Shown: positions 11,515 to 23,693, counted from the first letter of the stretch. The stretch is DNA of 64,000 nt from Adiantum capillus-veneris (GCA_014529385.2 CM043967.1:132980682-133044681), one strand, 5' to 3'. Notes: generated by a model from the letters alone, not told the origin. Numbers and translations are program-made.

Positions 11515-12450
11515 TGCTCTACAAATGTTTTTGTGGAACATACCAGAGGATGTGCAGGTTCAGAGGGGCTGGATGTCGTGTTGGGGCATGTACATAGTAT
11601 AGAATAAAAACATTCGCCTCACTCTTGACACTTCTCGATGTATGTAAATAAAAGCAATCATGTATATATTGCGATATATGTTGAAGAGTCTACTACGGTC
11701 ACTATCATGTACATACCTATCCAGGGAATGGTGGCCCTGGATGTGGCGCATTTGTGTGCTTTTCCACTTGATAAGATTCTTAATTTGTTTATACAATGTA
11801 CATATTCCAATTGTTTCGTGGTGGCACACTAATCTCGCCTATAAAGAGTGATGCGAGCAAAAACTGCCAAAAATAGCAACTAACAGGCGCCATTGCAAAA
11901 TTGCATGGAAAGTGACCCAAAATGGTATATTGATGAAAAATGATGCTTATCTAAAATTTGTATGCTTATGCGACCGATCCCATAAATTTAGGGAGTTTTT
12001 CTAAATCCGATTGGGATTTTTCGCATAAAAAATGGCATTTTTTGGGTAAAAAATAAGCTGAAAATGTCCTAGTTTTGGTCCAAAGTGGAAAAATGGCCCA
12101 AAAATTGCAAAATCATAAAATTGTCGTCATGAAGGTGGACGCTCGAGCATTCCTTTCAACTGTTTGATGTTATGACTATGTAATTGGGGGCGAGGTTACA
12201 TGATACCATGAAAAAGGTTTGGGTTTCGATTGAAATTTGTGCTTGTATGAGCATTAAGGTTTCATGGCTAAAACTTTAGTGTTTTTTAAATGGTCTTTTA
12301 TGTGAAATTGAATGTGATTCAGTGATCCTCTCATCATAATCTCAACTACGAAAACAAGCATTTCCAAGCACAATAGGAAAGAGGGTTTGTGACTTTTCTA
12401 TCACGAATGCTCTTAGATTTTCAGTTACCCCTTAGAAAGAGGGTTGGTGA
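11515..12450. other. Non-coding stretch, possibly the 3' LTR of the gypsy relic
   Basis: After the integrase stop there is a purine-rich CAGAGGGGCTGG near 11557 and then TGTTGGGGCATGTAC near 11580, which could be a PPT followed by an LTR start. No matching second LTR is in the window, so this stays open. From about 12300 the sequence may already be the 3' UTR of the LINE. No gene is seen. Confidence 0.3.
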
Positions 12451-12946
12451 TTCTCCACAAACTCTTTTCACAAAGTGGTAGAGACTCTCATCACGAGCTC
12501 TCACAGCCAGAGGTTTTGCACCTTCCCAGCTAGACCACACACAATCCGATAGCGTGCTGGACCCTCTACCATGGGATTGACCTCAAGAAACATGAGGCCT
12601 ACTACCAACCAAGTGGCCTCTCTGAGTGCTAACCATGGGGCTACACACAAGGGGCTGTCTAAGGCACTCCTCCGTGCAAGTAGGCTGTCCCTGCTCTAGG
12701 ACTCTTTGTACCTGCTCCCAGGATCAGAGCAGATTCACTCTGAAGCGATATTCCAGTCTCTTGCTCAAGCCAACTCTGCGCATCTCTGTAAAATCCATCT
12801 CGTCAAAGGTCGCCGAGGGCCTCCAATCTGAGGCACCCTAGCACTAAGGTGTTGAAGCAAGAACTCCTTCCAGGGATCCTCTCCTGGAAGGACTCCTCTG
12901 ACGATGAAATTCCCTAAAAAGGCTCTAGTCTCTTGTGCTGGGTCTA
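12451..12946 (-). mobile_element. LINE fragment 3 (3'-most part)
   Basis: This GC-richer stretch continues the LINE that resumes at 28954. The target duplication GTCTA (12942-12946 and 28954-28958) brackets element A, so removing A joins the two LINE parts. Coding capacity is low; in the minus direction only short degraded frames remain (12841 to 12626). I cannot place the exact 3' end or a poly(A) tail. Confidence 0.5.
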
Positions 12947-13871
12947 TGTTAGCAGCAAGCTAACATGGACACCAAGGATACCATTTTTTGGAGCTCTCAT
13001 TGTAAAAACACTTATTATTTTGATAAATTGAAAATATTGTAGCTCTTATTTTTTGGTTAAACATCGTAATTGATGAGCCGAGGCTACAAGCTTCTAGATT
13101 GTATCCACCTGTCATTGCCTATCTTTAGTTAGAGCTCCCAGATTATTAGTTTTGACCACCAAAAACCTTGGCTAAGATATAAAAGCAAATTTTTGTAAGT
13201 TATTTGGAATTTTTGTATGATGAAACCACAACGTGAGCTAACGGCGCTCACTTCTTTCCTTCTTGCGCTTCCTACTCTCTCCCTCGTTGTCACATTGTAG
13301 TCGCGTTTGTTGCATTGCAACCGCAGGTAGGAGCTCTACGTATTAACATAAACACATCACACTATTTCGTAGCTTTTGGCGTCGCTGACCCGCTGCCTAA
13401 TTTCATCATAAGTAGGAATTTACACTTCAACATAAAAAACTAAGCATAGGTGGGGTATTGGGGCAGCATTGCTAAGCATTTAGGTGCATTCTGGGTAAAA
13501 AATGGCTAGGTCAAAAATCCACTACTGTTAATAATCACAATTTTGGAACTTGACCTAAAGTGGGGTTTGAGACCATAATCATGTGTGCTTAGGTATTATA
13601 AACTTGTCCTAGAAGTTTCGGTACATTTCGATGTCATTTGATGCTATAACAGATGTGAATTGTTTGTCGATGAGTGATTGGCTTTTAGTGATTTTAGTCA
13701 CTTGAGTGTAGCTTGAGTTAGATGCGAGTTGTTAGTTGTTTTCCGAGAGATTGAAAACCTCTTGTAGCCTCTATTCACTAGTTGAGTCAGCTTCGTCCCA
13801 TGAATTGCCAATTTAATCGTGGGTCTCGCTAAAACTACAATAAGATAGTGAGGTTAGACATGCGTCCCACA
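12947..13871 (+). repeat. 5' LTR of element A
   Basis: A 925-bp LTR running TG..CA. It carries a TATA box ATATAAAAG at 13177-13185 that the 3' LTR lacks, because the 3' copy has lost about 210 bp here (13031-13242). Outside that gap the two LTRs align with scattered substitutions, so the element is not young. Confidence 0.85.
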
Positions 13872-13873
13872 TT

Positions 13874-13892
13874 TGGCGCTACTGCTAGGGAT
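13874..13892 (+). promoter_or_regulatory. Primer-binding site of element A (tRNA-Asp type)
   Basis: TGGCGCTACTGCTAGGGA starts 2 bp after the LTR. Known plant elements of the Tat/Athila/Ogre group use TGGCGCCGTTGCCGGGGA, complementary to the 3' end of tRNA-Asp; this copy has four substitutions. Confidence 0.75.
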
Positions 13893-15743
13893 CGAAGAGA
13901 CCTAAACTAAGGAAAAACATGAGTGTCTTGTGAAGTTATCCTTTAACTTCCTCTAGGATCTCCTAGAGTAAAAAACTTTCTTTTAGAAATCGCATAGCCT
14001 AAGATTGTCGTCTTTTGCTATGTAGAGGTAGCTTGGAAGTAATCATACTTGTCGAGTGCCTCTAGGACTGTAGGATTGTAGGATTAGAGTAGGATTTTGA
14101 GGATGATTGATAGAAGAGACAAGTCTTAAGATCAATGCTCAGGAAACCTTAAAAAACAAGAGAACTAGTGTTTGTGGACACTTTCCACAACCCCATTGCA
14201 TGAGAACCTAAGAGTAGGGTAAGTAGGATCCGAGATGGATTTCAAAACATTGCTCTCTCTAAAAGAATCAAGTGTGAGTTGTTATTCGAAGTTGCAGAAT
14301 TTCAGGTCTACGGCTAGAAATAGCACGAAAAGACTCCAAACCACTCAATCTGACTAGAGAGTAAGCTTAAAAGTTGTCTGAACCAGTGGGTAAGCTCAAG
14401 GACACTTTGAGGTAAAAATTTCAAGAGTTGGCCAAAACTCAAATTATTTACTTTTTCTTGACATTTTAGGCCAAATTAAGTTTTGACTTGATTCATAGGC
14501 TTAAAATAAGTCATAAAAGGACTGTCCTTGAAAAAAGTGCAAAAACTGGTTCATTTCAAGCCTGAAGCTAATAATCACGATTATTAACTTTCAACTCAGA
14601 TTTGACCAAGGTTCATGTGATTGACTCATTGCATGTGTACAAACAAATTTTGTAAAGGCATAAAAGATTTGGATCACCAAACTGACAAAAAACTGGGTAA
14701 AAACTAAAGTTTGTACCGACTTTCTGAATCTTGAGTGTAAATTGGGGCAAAATTTGTCCAAACTTGATGAAATTTGATTCATAGGCTTATATTGATGTGA
14801 TAAACATGTGTACGTGCTTAGTTGACCGAAAAGATGCAAAAAGTTGCCAGTAGTAAATAATCGCAATTATTTACATTTGTCCCATTTTTCAACTTTTTTG
14901 ACCAAGTAGACATACCACTTTCTTTACCGTGTTGTAATAAGCCCAAAAACCAAATTTGGTAAGATTTGGATCATTGGATTGGAAATTGTGACCAAATTTG
15001 CAAACTTAGTCTACGGACAAAAAGCTAATGACCATTTGACCAAAACTTGTCCAAACTTGTTGAAACTTGGCTAGAGACCTTACCTTGAGGTGCTTAACAG
15101 ATCTGTGTCAAAGTTGAGTATACCACAAGGTCAAGCATATCAAGTAGACCACACAAATCAATTTTGGTGAAATTTGGATCACAAAAGTGAGACTCAAGAC
15201 AGTTTTTGAAATGAGAGTCTGCGGACACAAAATAGTTGATAAACGTGAACAGATTTTGTCCAAACTTGTTGAAACCTATCCAGGGACCTTAACAGGTTGT
15301 ATACTTGGCAAACCAAGCCAAAAATTACAAAACAACAGGCAAAAGTAAATAATCACGATTATTTACTACTGCTACACAAGGACACCAGTTTTGATTTTTG
15401 AACTTGTATAGTGTTAGACCAACATAATACAAAGCCAATCGGATCCAAATTGGTACATGTTCACTCAGTTTCTGGGTTGTAGATTAATTCTTCGATTTTT
15501 TCCAAAGTCGAGTTTGAAAATTGCTACGGTTGACTAAACTAGCTCGATTTGCAGTGATAAACAAAGACTGATCACAATAGCTAGCAAAAACTATACTGTC
15601 TTTATAGAAGAATAGCTAACTTGATCAAATTTGTACATGAATGAGGTTGTCGACGAGGAATCGGTAGCTTGACAGAAAGTGCAATCCAGTCAAGTAGAAA
15701 TTGACGACAAGTCAATCCAAAGATAAGTACTCTGTCCAGGGTT
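13893..15743 (+). other. Untranslated leader of element A with recurrent palindromes
   Basis: This 1.85-kb stretch has no long plus-strand ORF. A near-perfect palindrome of the type TAAATAATCACGATTATTTA occurs around 14569-14586, 14853-14874 and 15345-15366, and half copies occur in the LTRs (13531, 28316). Segments around CCAAACTTGTTGAAAC (15052, 15269) also recur at about 215 bp. Long leaders are common in this group of elements. Confidence 0.6.
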
Positions 15744-18050
15744 TTGCAAGTCTTTATGAACCTTAGATCTGGTCGTGTACTAGGAAATCAAGGCATATTT
15801 TCCAAAACCTCCAATAGAGTATCCACTGAAGAAAGCGTAATCAAGGCAATTCCTTGCAGACTATCCTTGAAGAAGTCTCAGACACTTTTTTATATTCAAC
15901 CTCTGAAATGTCTTCCTATTCGACTCACTCAGAGATCGGAACGACAGTGCGCTATAAGCATTTACTCTCATTTTATGAGACTAATCGCCATGGAGCTCAT
16001 GTTTACATGGATCCTAATGAAGAGTATGCTATTTGCATTGATGACCATGGTATTGAGTTTGAAGAAGAAATCAGGGCAAACAAACAAGAAAAAATGTACA
16101 TGGACAGAAATGGAACTCAGTATTTACAAGTTGAAAACCGTGATGTGATAGACAAATGGGGGTTAGAAGTAAACACCATAATCCCAAATATGTCAGCAAA
16201 AGAAAGACCACCAATCTTAGAATTCAAGGGATAGGATCAAGTAGATTTGAATCGTTTGAAATGGCTTAGTACGGATAATCCTAGGATGGGAGTCTATTGG
16301 TGGGAGGATAGAAACGTAAAAGATCTTTTGTGGACTCTGCATGCCAAATCAGGACAATTGATGGCCATGAAGATCATCTATATCTTCAAATCAAGAATAA
16401 GGGATCAACAGACCTGCCAACCTACCTGTTTAGAGATTGTTATAACAACAACTTTGTTATGATGACTCCTGAGGAGGTAGAACAAACCAAATACCAAGGG
16501 TACTCCATAAGGGATTGGATATTGAGACAAGGACTAGAAACAATTCCAAGAGATGAACACCGTGAGATATCATTTGAGAGTAACGTTAAGAAACGAGAAA
16601 TCACCTCATCACACAAAAAACCAAGTGACCCTAAGGCCAGTCAACGGCTACATGAGTCACTATTTCTGACAGACTGGTTTGAAGGACTTGAAACAGGACC
16701 AACTTCCACGAGACCGGGAGTTGAACCAAATATACGCATCAGACCAGCTGATTTTAAAAAATGGGTCAAAAATACAATGGATTAGGGGATCCATATGACC
16801 ATTTAGCAAGCTTTAAGCAAGTGCTAAGAGCAGAACGTATATTCGATTTCCATACTCAATTCGAGGGGTTTGAAATGACATTAGAAGAAAAAGCATTGAC
16901 ATAGTTCCAAAACATTCCACCAAGATCAATCATGGACTTAAACACATTAGGTCAAGGATTTGTAACTGCTTGTTCTAAAATGGGGATCAAACATAATACA
17001 GTAGCTCAAATCTATAGCTCTAAATAGAAACATGGTGAATCTGTTAGGGATTGTGCAACTCAAATAAAACAATACATTGCCAAATGCCCAGGGCTAGAGA
17101 TACTTGCAGAAGAACGACTCGTATCTTTGTTTCTAGAGGAACTGCTAAACAAAGAACTTCATGCTATACTCTATAGCAAGAATCATACAACCCTAGAAGA
17201 GTGTGTGTTAGATGCTATTGACTTAGGAGACAATTGTGATATTCTCCACAAAGAAGATGTTCCTAAGGATAACCAAAGTGAGAAAACAATATCCACTAAA
17301 CCAACACAAGTGGAAACGGCTGCTGCAGTACCACTTTCATCTATAGAAGATATGCTCAAAAGGATGAACGACATGATGAACAACATGCAAAAAGCACCTA
17401 TGCGAGGACCAAGACAAGGGATACCTCAACACGGACAACCAATTAGACCACATAAATTGTGTACAATTGAGGGTAAATGGACCAACCATGAGACCAATGA
17501 GTGCTACTTCGGACCAAAGTATGATGAGAATGTTCAGTACGTATCCATGAGGCCACAAGGAAAACCCATGTACAGATATCAGCCTAATATGGTCCAAGCT
17601 CAAAGACCACCAATGGGTATGGAAACACCTCAACCTGTGTTGGGTCAACAACCTTCGTATCCAGGACATAATCCAGTGCATGTAAAGTACATGCATTCTG
17701 AAGGAGTCATAGATGAACAAGCATTAGTGCCTGTTACACCCTATGCTGAGCCTAGTCCATGTATAGTATTGGTAGAAGGAGATTGGTATAATTCACATCC
17801 ACCACCAATGGAAGAACCTGTGACTTATGCTCCACCAGAGCTCACACCAATGTATTATGTAGATAATCCAGGTGTCATACCTCCTATGGTAAGACCCATG
17901 ATTAAGCCAAGAACGGAAAAAATGAATGCCCAGAGCCTTACACAAACCTCAAGCCAATTGAAGCTTATTGCATACAATTTTGCAAAAAGGGAGGACACTT
18001 CCCAGAAGATTGTCCTAAAAATCCTTTAAAGAAGGGGAAAACAGTAGTAA
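15744..18050 (+). pseudogene. Gag region of element A, copy 1 (decayed)
   Basis: Several frames form one gag-like region. An N-terminal part covers 15854-16230 and 16330-16785. A core with GDPYDHLASFKQVLRAERIF and EEKALT..FQNIP follows (16785-17030, retrotransposon gag-like), then a Pro/Met/Gln-rich linker (17127-17935), and a CCHC knuckle CIQFCKKGGHFPEDC at about 17970-18015. TAG stops at 16902 and 17025 interrupt the core and are shared with the second copy (49718, 49841), so they predate the duplication. The knuckle is followed within 60 bp by the copia insertion. Confidence 0.75.
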
Positions 18051-18298
18051 ATGTAGTCCAAGCGATACCTATATTGGAATTAGGGTTGCAGAGAAACACA
18101 CACAGCTTGGAGAAGACGAAGGAAGCTCAAGGCACACAATAGAGAGTGTGTTACTTAGTGTGCAATGGAAAGATAGATAGCCCTAGAGTGATGGCCGTAT
18201 ATACAATTCTCGGGGGAAAAAACCTCCTAAAGAGGGAAAAAATGCCCCGGCGGTCCTAGTGTGTTCACACACATCACTACCACATGTATATGGTAACA

Positions 18299-18312
18299 AA
18301 TCCCCCCTGGAG
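18299..18312 (-). promoter_or_regulatory. Polypurine tract of copia E, copy 1
   Basis: On the minus strand CCAGGGGGGATT directly precedes the LTR start TGTTACC. It fits the plus-strand priming site expected at the inner edge of a 3' LTR, and is conserved at 51099-51112 in copy 2. Confidence 0.7.
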
Positions 18313-18374
18313 TGATGCGGTGAACGAGATCTAGCACATGAGTAAAGGGAAAGTGCCATGTCCTGAGGACATGA

Positions 18375-19858
18375 TCAGTCCATAAAGGGGAGTAAGCACA
18401 AGGCTTTGCGGAAAGCTTCAAGCTTCTCACGAGACAATGCCTTTGTGAAAAGATCTGCAAGTTTGTCCTGTGTTGGCACATAAGCCAAGATGATCTCTCC
18501 TGCTGAGAGCCTCTCCCTGACATAGTGGTAATGCACCTCAATGTGCTTTGTGCGAGCATGACAAACTGGCTTCCTCGCAACTGCCAGTATAGATAGTGTT
18601 GGCAATGTCCTATCCAACACCAAAATTAGCCATAAGGCGTCTGATCCATACACACTCAACCGTAGCTGTGAAGACTAGGTACCCTGTACTCAGCCTCACA
18701 ACTCGAAGTGGCCACAATAGGTTGCTTCTTGCTCAACCATGATATACATGAACTGCCAAGAATGAAACAAAAACCACTTGTGGACACTCGAGTGTCAAAA
18801 CAACCAGCCCAATCTGAGTCCGAAAAACCATGTAAGTCTGGCGGCAATGATCCCCCCTTGGGACAAAACAAGCTAAGATGTAAAGTGCCACTAAGGTAGT
18901 GGAAACTCCACTTGAAAGCTTGCCAATGCTTAGACCTTGGGCTATGCATAAATCTGCTGACATGTGAGACTGCAAACTGAATATCCGGCCTCGTGTTGCA
19001 TACATAAATGAGGAAGCCAACAGCAGTTTGGTAAAGAGTGACATCAGCAGGATCGCCAGCATCATGTAGACTCAACTTCAAACCTATTTCCATGGGAGTG
19101 GCAATAGGTTTGCAATCCTCAAGTCCAAACTTACATAGCAATGTCTCTATGTAACTTTTCTGACACAAGGCAATACCACCATCACACTGCTTAAACTGTA
19201 TACCCAAGTAATGATGCAACAACCCCAAATATTTCATCTTGAAAGTAGCATTCAAATCAGCCTTAAACTCAGCAATATGTCTCTCATTTGGTCCAGTGAT
19301 CAGCAAATCATTGACATAAAGAACCACAATGAGAAGTACATCACCCTCACGCTTTACATACAATGTGCTTTTTGTTGGACTGTTACGAAAGCCTTGTTTG
19401 ACCAAATGAGTGTCAGCTTTCTCATACCAAGCACAAGGAGATTTCTTCAACGCATAAAAAACCTTCTTACATTTGCACACTTTGTCCTCTTGTCCTTTTA
19501 TGAAAAAACCGTGAGGCTGCGTTACATAAACTTCCTCAAACATGTCACCATTCAAGAAAGCAGTAACAATGTCTGATTGATGTACATTCCAACCAAAACG
19601 AGCTACCAATGCACATAGAAAACGCGCAGTAGTCATACGACAAGTGGGAGAAAAAAGCTCTTCATAGTCTATGCCTTTTTTCTGTGCATAACCCTTTGCA
19701 ACAAGTCGAGCCTTATGGCGATCGATCTCACCATCCGGCTTGCGTTTCAACTTGTAAACCCACTTCATACCAATGGCCTTTTTTCCAGGAGGAAAATCAC
19801 ATAAATTCCATGTGTCATTTTCTAAGAGTGCATCATATTCTGATTGCATGGCAGCCAT
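18375..19858 (-). pseudogene. Copia reverse transcriptase-RNase H, copy 1
   Basis: A 400-aa frame (19858-18656) opens with AAMQSEYDALLENDTW, followed by GMKWVYKLKRKPDGEIDRHK, DYEELFSP, SDIVTAFLNGDMFEEVY and LYVNDLLITG, the classic Ty1/copia RT order. The catalytic YVDD reads YVND, a change shared with copy 2. RNase H follows (DSDWAGC, TSSCEAEY). A frameshift at about 18657 moves the tail (KHIEVHYHYVRE, VPTQDKLADLFTKAL) to 18659-18375. Family role: synthesis of element cDNA in virus-like particles; the YVND change and the frameshift predict loss of function. Confidence 0.85.
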
Positions 19859-19897
19859 CCAATTTTCTGAATTCTGTGCTTCATCAAAAGACAGAGG

Positions 19898-20812
19898 CTA
19901 CTCAACATCATGTAAGCTAGACACAGCCAAAGCATAACAATCTGATGCATAAGATGCATGGCAAGAGCCTGAACGAGTACGACTAGACAAAGGTGCATCC
20001 AATTTACTATCACACAAAGTGTGTACCAGCCATTTTGGCATACCTCTAGCCTGCTCATTTTCAACCCTTTCCTCATCAAGTACATCATGTACATCTACAT
20101 CAGTAATAGGCTGATCTATAACATTTTCAGAAACCCCCATAGGCTGTACATTTGCCTCATTGGAACTTACCATCGTATTTCCACCACTGAAAAGAGGCAA
20201 CAAAGTGTCATAAATGTCCTGTGAGCTTACATTACTGTCTCTAGTACATGATAGCAAGGGCTGAACAGAATCTTCCACAAACACTACATCCCGTGAAACT
20301 ATAATATGTTTTGTTTGCGGATGATACAACCTATAACCTTTGCTTTCAGCACTATAACCAACAAAAATACATTTGACAACCTTATCATCCAATTTTCTGC
20401 GCTGCACTTGTGGCAGCAGAGCATATGCGAAACAGCCAAAAACACGCATGTGCTCAATAGAAGGCTTTCTATCATGCCATGCTTCGTATGGAGTAATAGA
20501 CTGCAAAGCTTTCTTAGGACACCTGTTAAGTACATAAGTGGCATACATGATGGCCTCAAGCCAAAAAGAATGCAGCAAAGCTTGACTTTTGACCATACAT
20601 CGTGCCATTTCCGTCAGTGACCTGTTTTTACTCTCAGTAACACCATTTTGATGAGGTGTATAAGGCACTCTACATTGGTGTTTTATCCCACGACTAGCCA
20701 TAAATGCATTAAATTCATGAGACATATACTCCCCCCCTCGATCGAAACGGAGGGTGCCCATAGTACATTTCGAGACATTTTCAGCCATAGCCAGAAATTG
20801 TTTGAAGCACGT
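19898..20812 (-). pseudogene. Copia integrase, catalytic and C-terminal part, copy 1
   Basis: The frame contains RFDRGGEYMSHEF (second catalytic Asp), VPYTPHQNGVTESKNRSL (catalytic Glu), FWLEAIMYATYVLNRCP, and the GKKPS-type segment HDRKPSIEHMRVFGCFAY. The stop before the RT frame is shared with copy 2. The integrase N-terminus with the HHCC finger and first Asp is absent here, because gypsy D inserted at codon 'FT|CF' and the other half was lost in this copy. Confidence 0.85.
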
Positions 20813-21831
20813 TGTGACGTGTTTTGGCAAAATGGTGCGGACAACCCCAAAGTATTTGAGATATGTTTTTTAATGATTTTGGGGTCCTTATATGTAAATA
20901 AAGCATTCTTGTACAAAGTGTACAAAGGCGGTGTGTGCCAACTGTCTCTACGCATGCGGGCCAGTTGTGCGGGGTACATAGTTTTACTGTTTTTGTACAT
21001 AGAAGTGTCGAGAATTCAAAGTGTGAGTTAGTGATTTAAAAATATGAGCCAAAAATGAACTTTTATCATCTTGGGGTCGTGAGTGAGGAGGAATATTCAG
21101 CTGTGAAGAAGAAACTATGTGTTGCTGCAGCCTGCGGTGAAGGGTGGGGGTTTTGGTGTAGACGCGCCCCTGTTGCCTTGCGAGAGCATGGTATGGTGAG
21201 TGGAGAGTGTGTCTCTCCTCAATGGGCTGATGAAATTGGGTGCTTAGCTCTGGATATTGACCTCTCTTCATCTTGGTTTGAGGTATGGCAGCCATGTTGT
21301 TTGTGGTTCCCTTTGGTGCAGCTAGTCGAGGGTAGACTATGCGTTGCAATTCCTTGCTTGTACATACGCAAAAGGGCAAGGTTTTCCCCAAGTTTTCCAT
21401 CAATTTTTCTGATTTTTTTTTCTGAACTTTGTGGGCTTTCAAAGTGAGCTTGATTTGGATGGGTTTTGGTCAAGCTATGTGTATATATAAGAGCACTTAT
21501 GGAGTCTCTACTAGCACATGGAAGGGCGTTTGAAAAGAAGTGAAGCTCCTGGTTTTATGAGGAGAAGTGCAGATATTTCCATTGTTTTTCTTTAATTTTT
21601 TACTTTGGTTTTCTTGGTTCCCTTGCTTCCTTTGATGCATCCAAGTATAGTGGGAGTTGTAGCGGTGTAGAGGGAAGCTAGTCGAAGCTAGTCGGGGCTG
21701 AGTGCGAGTGAGGCTATCAAAACTCGTGAGAGAATATCAGCCCATATTATCTTGAGAAAGCTATAATCTTCATCCTCTTTTCTTGGTGTTGGTTTGAGGT
21801 GTTGTAGAGGCCAGCCCCCCAATCCTTCACA
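20813..21831 (+). repeat. 5' LTR of gypsy D, copy 1
   Basis: 1019 bp, TGTGACG..TTCACA. TATA box TATATATAAG near 21482-21492. It carries 5'-LTR-specific variants also found in the 5' LTR of copy 2 (CATGGTATGG, TATGCGTTGC, AGTTGTAGCGG). An antisense frame of about 150 aa is open here and in the other three LTRs, but near-identity of the LTRs explains this. Confidence 0.9.
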
Positions 21832-21922
21832 TAAACTGGTGCGCTCACGGAGGAGAAGAGAATCCTTCTAACAGGGTTTTGATCTACAGATTGGCATCCA
21901 TTTGAAGATCAACTGAAGGCCT

Positions 21923-23109
21923 ATGGCCGGAGATGGGTATGAAGCCTTCAAGGGTGGGAAAGGAGAAGATGTGGAAAAGTTCATCGGAAGGATTGAATTG
22001 ATTGCATTGAAGAGCAATAGGGACGATGGTGCATTCAAGGTACGTTTGGTGAGTTTGCTACTTGAAGATGAAGCACGTGAATGGTATTAAGATAGGCTTG
22101 AAGGTGATGTAAAGGGAGATTGGAATCTTCTTTCTCATGCCTTGAGAGAAGAGTTTGAGAAGGAGGATGATTCTGAGTATTTGTGGAGAGAGCTAAGCAA
22201 GCTGCAACAAGGAGAACATGAAGACATCAATGTGCACTTAAACAGGTTTGAAGCTTGTTGGAGAAAGATCATAAAGGGACTTGAAGAGAATCAAATGCCC
22301 CCTGATTTCTTGAAGAAAGATAGGTTTGTGGTTGTCTTACATCAAAGCATTAGAGACAAGGTGGAGCTCAAGGAGCCAGGGACCTACAATGAGGCAGTAA
22401 AGGTTGCTAGAGAGCAATGGAGAAAGAAGGTGAGAAGGCATGAAATGGCAAATAGGGAAAGAGAAGAAAATGTAGATCAAAGGGATGGTTATGTATCAAC
22501 AAATAATGTGGTCGAGCCTTTGCCTTTGGATATGCATGTTGAAAGGGAAATCCATGTATAAGCTCCAAGAGTGGACAATAGAGGACATGAATCCTTTCAC
22601 CGAGACATTCAAAGATTGACAGAGCAAATAGGAAACCTCAACCTTGCTATGCAAGCTATCCAACAACAAGTAAGAAGAACTCAAGGAGAACGGCCTCAAA
22701 GGAATAGAGGTGATAATGTGATGTGTTACAATTGTGGGGAGAGAGGGCATATATCGCCCAATTGCAATCAACCAAGGAGAGAGCCAGGAGGTATATATCC
22801 TATCATACAAAGAAAAATAGGTAATGAAGGCAATGTAAATGGAAATGTGCAACCTCTCCAAGGTCAAGGACTTTCACAACAACAAGGACAAAATCAAGCT
22901 CAAGCACCTCCATAATTTAACGTAGGAATTTTGGAGGCAGTTGAGGAGGGAGATGAAGATGATGAGGTTGATGTATTTGCAAATAAGAGAACAAGGGCAC
23001 AAAAAGCGGGGAGTGAAGGCCTTTTCAAAGAGGAAAGAGCAAGGACAAATCCAAGGAGAGATGTAGATAAAGGCAAGGCACCTATGGAAGAGGCTGAAAG
23101 TAGTAAGTA
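21923..23109 (+). pseudogene. Gag of gypsy D, copy 1
   Basis: Starts MAGDGYEAF and follows the gag pattern: GEDVEKFIGRIE, then EAREWY, then KGDWNLLSHALREEF, a Lys/Arg-rich linker, the knuckle CYNCGERGHISPNC (about 22729-22770), a Gln-rich stretch and an acidic tail. TAA stops near 22088, 22559 and 22913 are private to this copy; the counterpart at 54727-55914 is open except for one early stop. A TAG at about 23107 ends gag in both copies with the downstream protease frame in phase. Confidence 0.85.
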
Positions 23110-23143
23110 GGCAAAGGTAAGGGCAAGAAGAAGGAAGATAGGC

Positions 23144-23690
23144 ATGGATGATTTTCAACTTGGGAAGGGTCAATTAGCATACAATCTCTTAAAAGACTTG
23201 AAGAACAAGAGGGTTGTCATATCATATGGGAAACTCTTGCATTTGAGCTCAAGTATGAGAAGGCACTGGCATAAACTAGTTAGTGTTAGAAGAGTGAAGG
23301 TAAAGACACGCGATGCACATCTAGTGCAGCTTCATAAAGTTACTGATGTTTTGTCTGCGGTTGATGCTTGGATACATGGAAGGAGGGTGAATAAGGCGTA
23401 CATGGATGGTGGAGTCCAAGTGTGCGTTATGACAGAGGAAACAAGAGGTAAGTGAGAATGGGATAGCTCCAGATCTTGCAAAAGTGGAATGTTTGCTTAT
23501 GATGGAGAGTCCTAAAAGTACAAAGGAATTGATGAGTTTTGTACAAAAGTTAAGGTACTTGTCAAGGTCTTTTTGTATGCTTGCTGAATATGTACACCCT
23601 TTGCAAGAAGCAACACAAAAAGACCCTTTTCTTTGGACTGAGCATGAGCAAACAGCTTTTGAGGACGTCAAGTAAAAGCTATCTACATTA
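23144..23690 (+). pseudogene. Protease remnant fused by deletion to the RT end, gypsy D copy 1
   Basis: 23144-23455 matches the protease N-terminal region, with DAWIHGRRVNKAYMDGGVQV; the usual active-site DSG/DTG reads DGG. It ends at GAGGTAAGTGAG, and the next residues (NGIAPDLAKVE, then STKELMSFVQKLRYLSR) are already the thumb/connection end of RT. The palm with the YxDD motif is missing. The same join is present in copy 2 at about 56250, so the deletion was in the inserted element. Confidence 0.75.
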
Positions 23691-23693
23691 CCT

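Larger units (their letters stand above)
18072..20812 (-). mobile_element. Copia element E, copy 1 (3' part only)
   Basis: The 3' LTR lies at 18072-18298 (227 bp, minus orientation), preceded by the target site ACCTA at 18067-18071. Reading leftward on the minus strand it holds the integrase C-terminal half, reverse transcriptase and RNase H. At 20812/20813 it is cut by gypsy D, and its 5' half (gag, protease, integrase N-terminus, 5' LTR), present in copy 2, is missing. The first LTR base pair has drifted (TATTGG for TGTTGG). Confidence 0.85.

Noticed and set aside
17183-17720. Minus-strand ORFs over element A gag
   Set aside because: Shadows of the gag frame; both copies show them only because the DNA is duplicated.
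19211-19576. Plus-strand ORF of 121 aa, also at 52010-52375
   Set aside because: Antisense of the copia reverse transcriptase; conserved only through duplication.
20984-21442. Antisense ORF of 120-180 aa in all four gypsy D LTRs
   Set aside because: Its presence in all four is explained by LTR near-identity; lengths differ by private stops and no domain is visible.
23450-23475. Real intron in gypsy D at GTAAGT..CCAG
   Set aside because: The interval is about 25 bp, far too short; a deletion join is more likely.
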